Source: Methylosinus sp. Sm6 (GTDB taxonomy: Bacteria; Pseudomonadota; Alphaproteobacteria; Rhizobiales; Beijerinckiaceae). Taken from it: a DNA stretch of 64,000 nucleotides. Both the position numbers and the translations under genes were made by a program. Shown piece after piece: positions 62,585 through 64,000 of this stretch. The stretch's first letter is position 1. Each line of letters begins with the position of its first letter. The notes beneath the pieces are model-generated. The model was not told where the DNA came from and made no database searches. It saw only the letters and a list, made by a program, of their open reading frames with translations. The DNA is taken from NCBI RefSeq assembly GCF_019802345.1, contig NZ_JAINDZ010000003.1:1-64000 (forward strand), given 5' to 3'.

Positions 62585-63001
62585 ATGGCGGTGGATATAG
62601 ACGAAAGCTACAAGCCGTCCGAGCAGGAAGCTTTCATGAACGAGCGGCAGCGCGAGTATTTCCGGCGCAAGCTGCTCGCGTGGAAAGAGGAAATTCTGCA
62701 GGAGAGCCGCGACACGCTGGCGACTCTGCAGAGCGAGAACGAGAATCATCCAGATCTCGCCGATCGCGCTTCATCCGAAACCGACCGGGCGATCGAGCTT
62801 CGCGCCCGCGACCGACAGCGAAAGCTCATCGCCAAGATCGAGGCGGCTCTGTCGCGGCTGGACGACGGCACCTATGGCTATTGCGAGGAGACCGGCGAGC
62901 CCATTTCTCTGAAGCGGCTCGACGCACGGCCGATCGCCACCCTGTCCATCGAGGCGCAGGAGCGTCACGAGCGCCGCGAGCGCGTCTACCGCGACGACTG
63001 A
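62585..63001 (+). CDS. dksA: DksA, RNA polymerase-binding stringent-response factor
   Basis: A 138-residue DksA. A coiled coil with DLADRASSETDRAIELRARD at its tip (the conserved Asp-x-x-Asp region) leads to the C-terminal globular part YGYCEETGEPISLKRLDARP. Only one cysteine remains, so the zinc finger is not the four-Cys type. It modifies rRNA and other promoters together with ppGpp. Confidence 0.95.
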   Translation: MAVDIDESYKPSEQEAFMNERQREYFRRKLLAWKEEILQESRDTLATLQSENENHPDLADRASSETDRAIELRARDRQRKLIAKIEAALSRLDDGTYGYCEETGEPISLKRLDARPIATLSIEAQERHERRERVYRDD

Positions 63002-63039
63002 CGCCGTTCACTCTTTTCTATTTGGGGATGGGGATCGAA

Positions 63040-63067
63040 CAGCGCCCGCGGACTTCCGCGGGCGCTG
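63040..63067. terminator. Hairpin between dksA and the FliO-like gene
   Basis: CAGCGCCCGCGGA (63040-63052) pairs perfectly with 63055-63067 over 13 bases, 38 bases after the dksA stop and before the convergent FliO-like gene. Confidence 0.65.
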
Positions 63068-63075
63068 TCGTTTCG

Positions 63076-64000
63076 TCACTTCTGTTTGGGCTCCGGCCGG
63101 CCGAGCAGCCGCGCCATTTCCGCCTCCAGCGAATCGAGCGGGTCGACCTCGGGGGCCGGCTTCGCAGGCGCCGGGGCGGGGGCCTGGGCGGCCGCCGGGG
63201 GCGGAGCGGCTTCAGGCGCCGGCGTGGCCGCGGCGGGCGGCGGGGCCGGCTGGGGCGGAAGCTCGGGGACCGGCTTTTCGGCCTGTGGCGGAGGAACCGG
63301 CGCAAGAGCCGCGCCCTCGGCGGCGCCCGGCGCGGAGGCCGGCCGCTGTGTGCGCGAGAGGAAGGGCGGCGGCGGCGGCCGCGGGGCTCTGGGAGTCGGC
63401 GTGAAGCCGGGGCGCGGCGGCGGGGTGAAGCGCGAGGTCGCCGCAGGCCGCGGCGCGGCCGCGGGCTGGCCTTCGCCGACTGCCGGCGAAGGCGGCGCGA
63501 CAGGCGGCTTGACCGACGGCGGGGGAGGCGGCGGCGGAGCGAACATATCCGAGGGCAGGGGCCCGAGACCGGCCGGCGGGGACGGCGGCGCGAGCGGCGG
63601 AACGTCGACGGGCCGCTTGCCGACCTCGGCGGCGGGCGGCGGCGGAATCGGTCCGATCGGCGGCGGCGGCGCGAGCGGCCACCCGGCGGCCGAAGGCGCC
63701 TCACGCGGCCGCGTGTCGCGCGCCTCGACCCGCGTGATCGCGCCTTCCACCAGAAGATCGTTGGGGCCGCCGATCAGCAGCAGATGTTCGACATTATCCC
63801 GCCTGACGATCACCAGCTGACGGTCTCCGTCGAGCTCGAACGTGTCGACGATGTCGAGGCGCCGCGGACGATTGCGCGGGCCGGGCGCCTTGATGCGCCG
63901 CCCGAACAACAGCCGATAGATGTAGAGCAGCAGAAGCGCCGCGAACAGGAACGCCACCACCGCAGCGAGGATCGGCAGAAGCTGGGATTGGGTGATGCTG
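63076..64000 (-). CDS. FliO-like membrane protein, Pro-rich (partial, start beyond window)
   Basis: At least 308 residues; the reading frame is open to the window edge. It begins within SITQSQLLPILAAVVAFLFA, a single membrane helix ending YIYRLLFGRR. A FliO/MopB-like domain follows (LDIVDTFELDGDRQLVIVRR and DNVEHLLLIGGPNDLLVEGA), then about 200 Pro/Ala-rich residues and a short C-terminal helix SLEAEMARLLGRPEP. FliO helps assemble the flagellar export gate, but this Pro-tailed type also occurs away from flagellar genes, and none are seen here. The GTG pair at 63955-63960 is inside the helix and is not the likely start. Confidence 0.8.
   Translation of the reverse strand, partial: SITQSQLLPILAAVVAFLFAALLLLYIYRLLFGRRIKAPGPRNRPRRLDIVDTFELDGDRQLVIVRRDNVEHLLLIGGPNDLLVEGAITRVEARDTRPREAPSAAGWPLAPPPPIGPIPPPPAAEVGKRPVDVPPLAPPSPPAGLGPLPSDMFAPPPPPPPSVKPPVAPPSPAVGEGQPAAAPRPAATSRFTPPPRPGFTPTPRAPRPPPPPFLSRTQRPASAPGAAEGAALAPVPPPQAEKPVPELPPQPAPPPAAATPAPEAAPPPAAAQAPAPAPAKPAPEVDPLDSLEAEMARLLGRPEPKQK

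Noticed and set aside
63086-63820. Gly/Ser-rich plus-strand open frame
   Set aside because: Mirror of the Pro/Ala-rich tail of the FliO-like gene; low-complexity antisense.
1-64000. CRISPR arrays, rRNA, tRNA genes and complete insertion sequences
   Set aside because: Looked for by eye on both strands; no regular spaced repeats, no complete cloverleaf and no transposase motifs were found. The tRNA-like piece at 28270-28293 lacks a matching T-stem and the rest of a tRNA.

Overview
The window is a high-GC chromosomal segment from an alphaproteobacterium of the Rhizobiales. The evidence is the linked ClpXP adaptor genes rcdA and cpdR, the nifS-like/sufBCDS/sufT/sufA operon, the membrane ferritin mbfA, zapE and hflK-hflC-degP. 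A Tat-exported 13-cysteine copper storage protein (38969-39406) closely resembles Csp1 of Methylosinus, so a type II methanotroph (Methylosinus/Methylocystis) is my best guess. This rests on remembered protein sequence, not on a search.

Layout. 1-3.9 kb: tail of an unknown gene, two tandem paralogous membrane proteins with four conserved cysteines, and the helicase hrpB. 4-9.3 kb: protease/prohibitin-like operon hflK-hflC-degP and a FecR-domain/beta-barrel fusion protein. 9.4-16.8 kb: acetyltransferases, an ABC-F ATPase, a LuxR regulator, zapE and a NUDIX hydrolase. 17-19.6 kb: mbfA, a metallophosphoesterase and a tail-anchored hypothetical. 20-25.4 kb: one 1816-residue membrane protein ending in a GH94 phosphorylase-like module. 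25.4-29.3 kb: a lower-GC stretch (hypothetical, azoR-like, LysR) followed by repeat-rich DNA. 29.3-33.6 kb: outer-membrane protein, mobA, cysK, an epimerase and some degraded DNA. 33.6-37 kb: rcdA, rpmE, cpdR, N-formylglutamate amidohydrolase, hisN. 37-40.5 kb: secreted GH16 enzyme, the copper storage protein and small hypotheticals. 40.5-46.2 kb: DAHP synthase behind an aromatic leader-peptide attenuator, tpiA, ndk, a GST, purM-purN. 46.3-54.3 kb: the suf Fe-S assembly operon, with a ParDE toxin-antitoxin pair between sufB and sufC. 54.5-64 kb: hydrolase, DUF1348 protein/TetR pair, porin, thioredoxin-like protein, anmK, nhaA, icd, dksA and a FliO-like protein cut by the window edge.

Two families of short palindromic repeats recur between genes. 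Family 1 has five copies plus a fragment, each built from two hairpins. Family 2 carries the core CTCGTCCTGAGGAG. No tRNA, rRNA, CRISPR array, complete insertion sequence or phage was recognised. No single wholly new system stands out. The most promising items are the attenuator of the DAHP synthase gene, the toxin-antitoxin pair coupled into the suf operon, the copper storage locus with its divergent small gene, the membrane-fused GH94 enzyme, the FecR-barrel fusion and the Cys-rich membrane paralogs.
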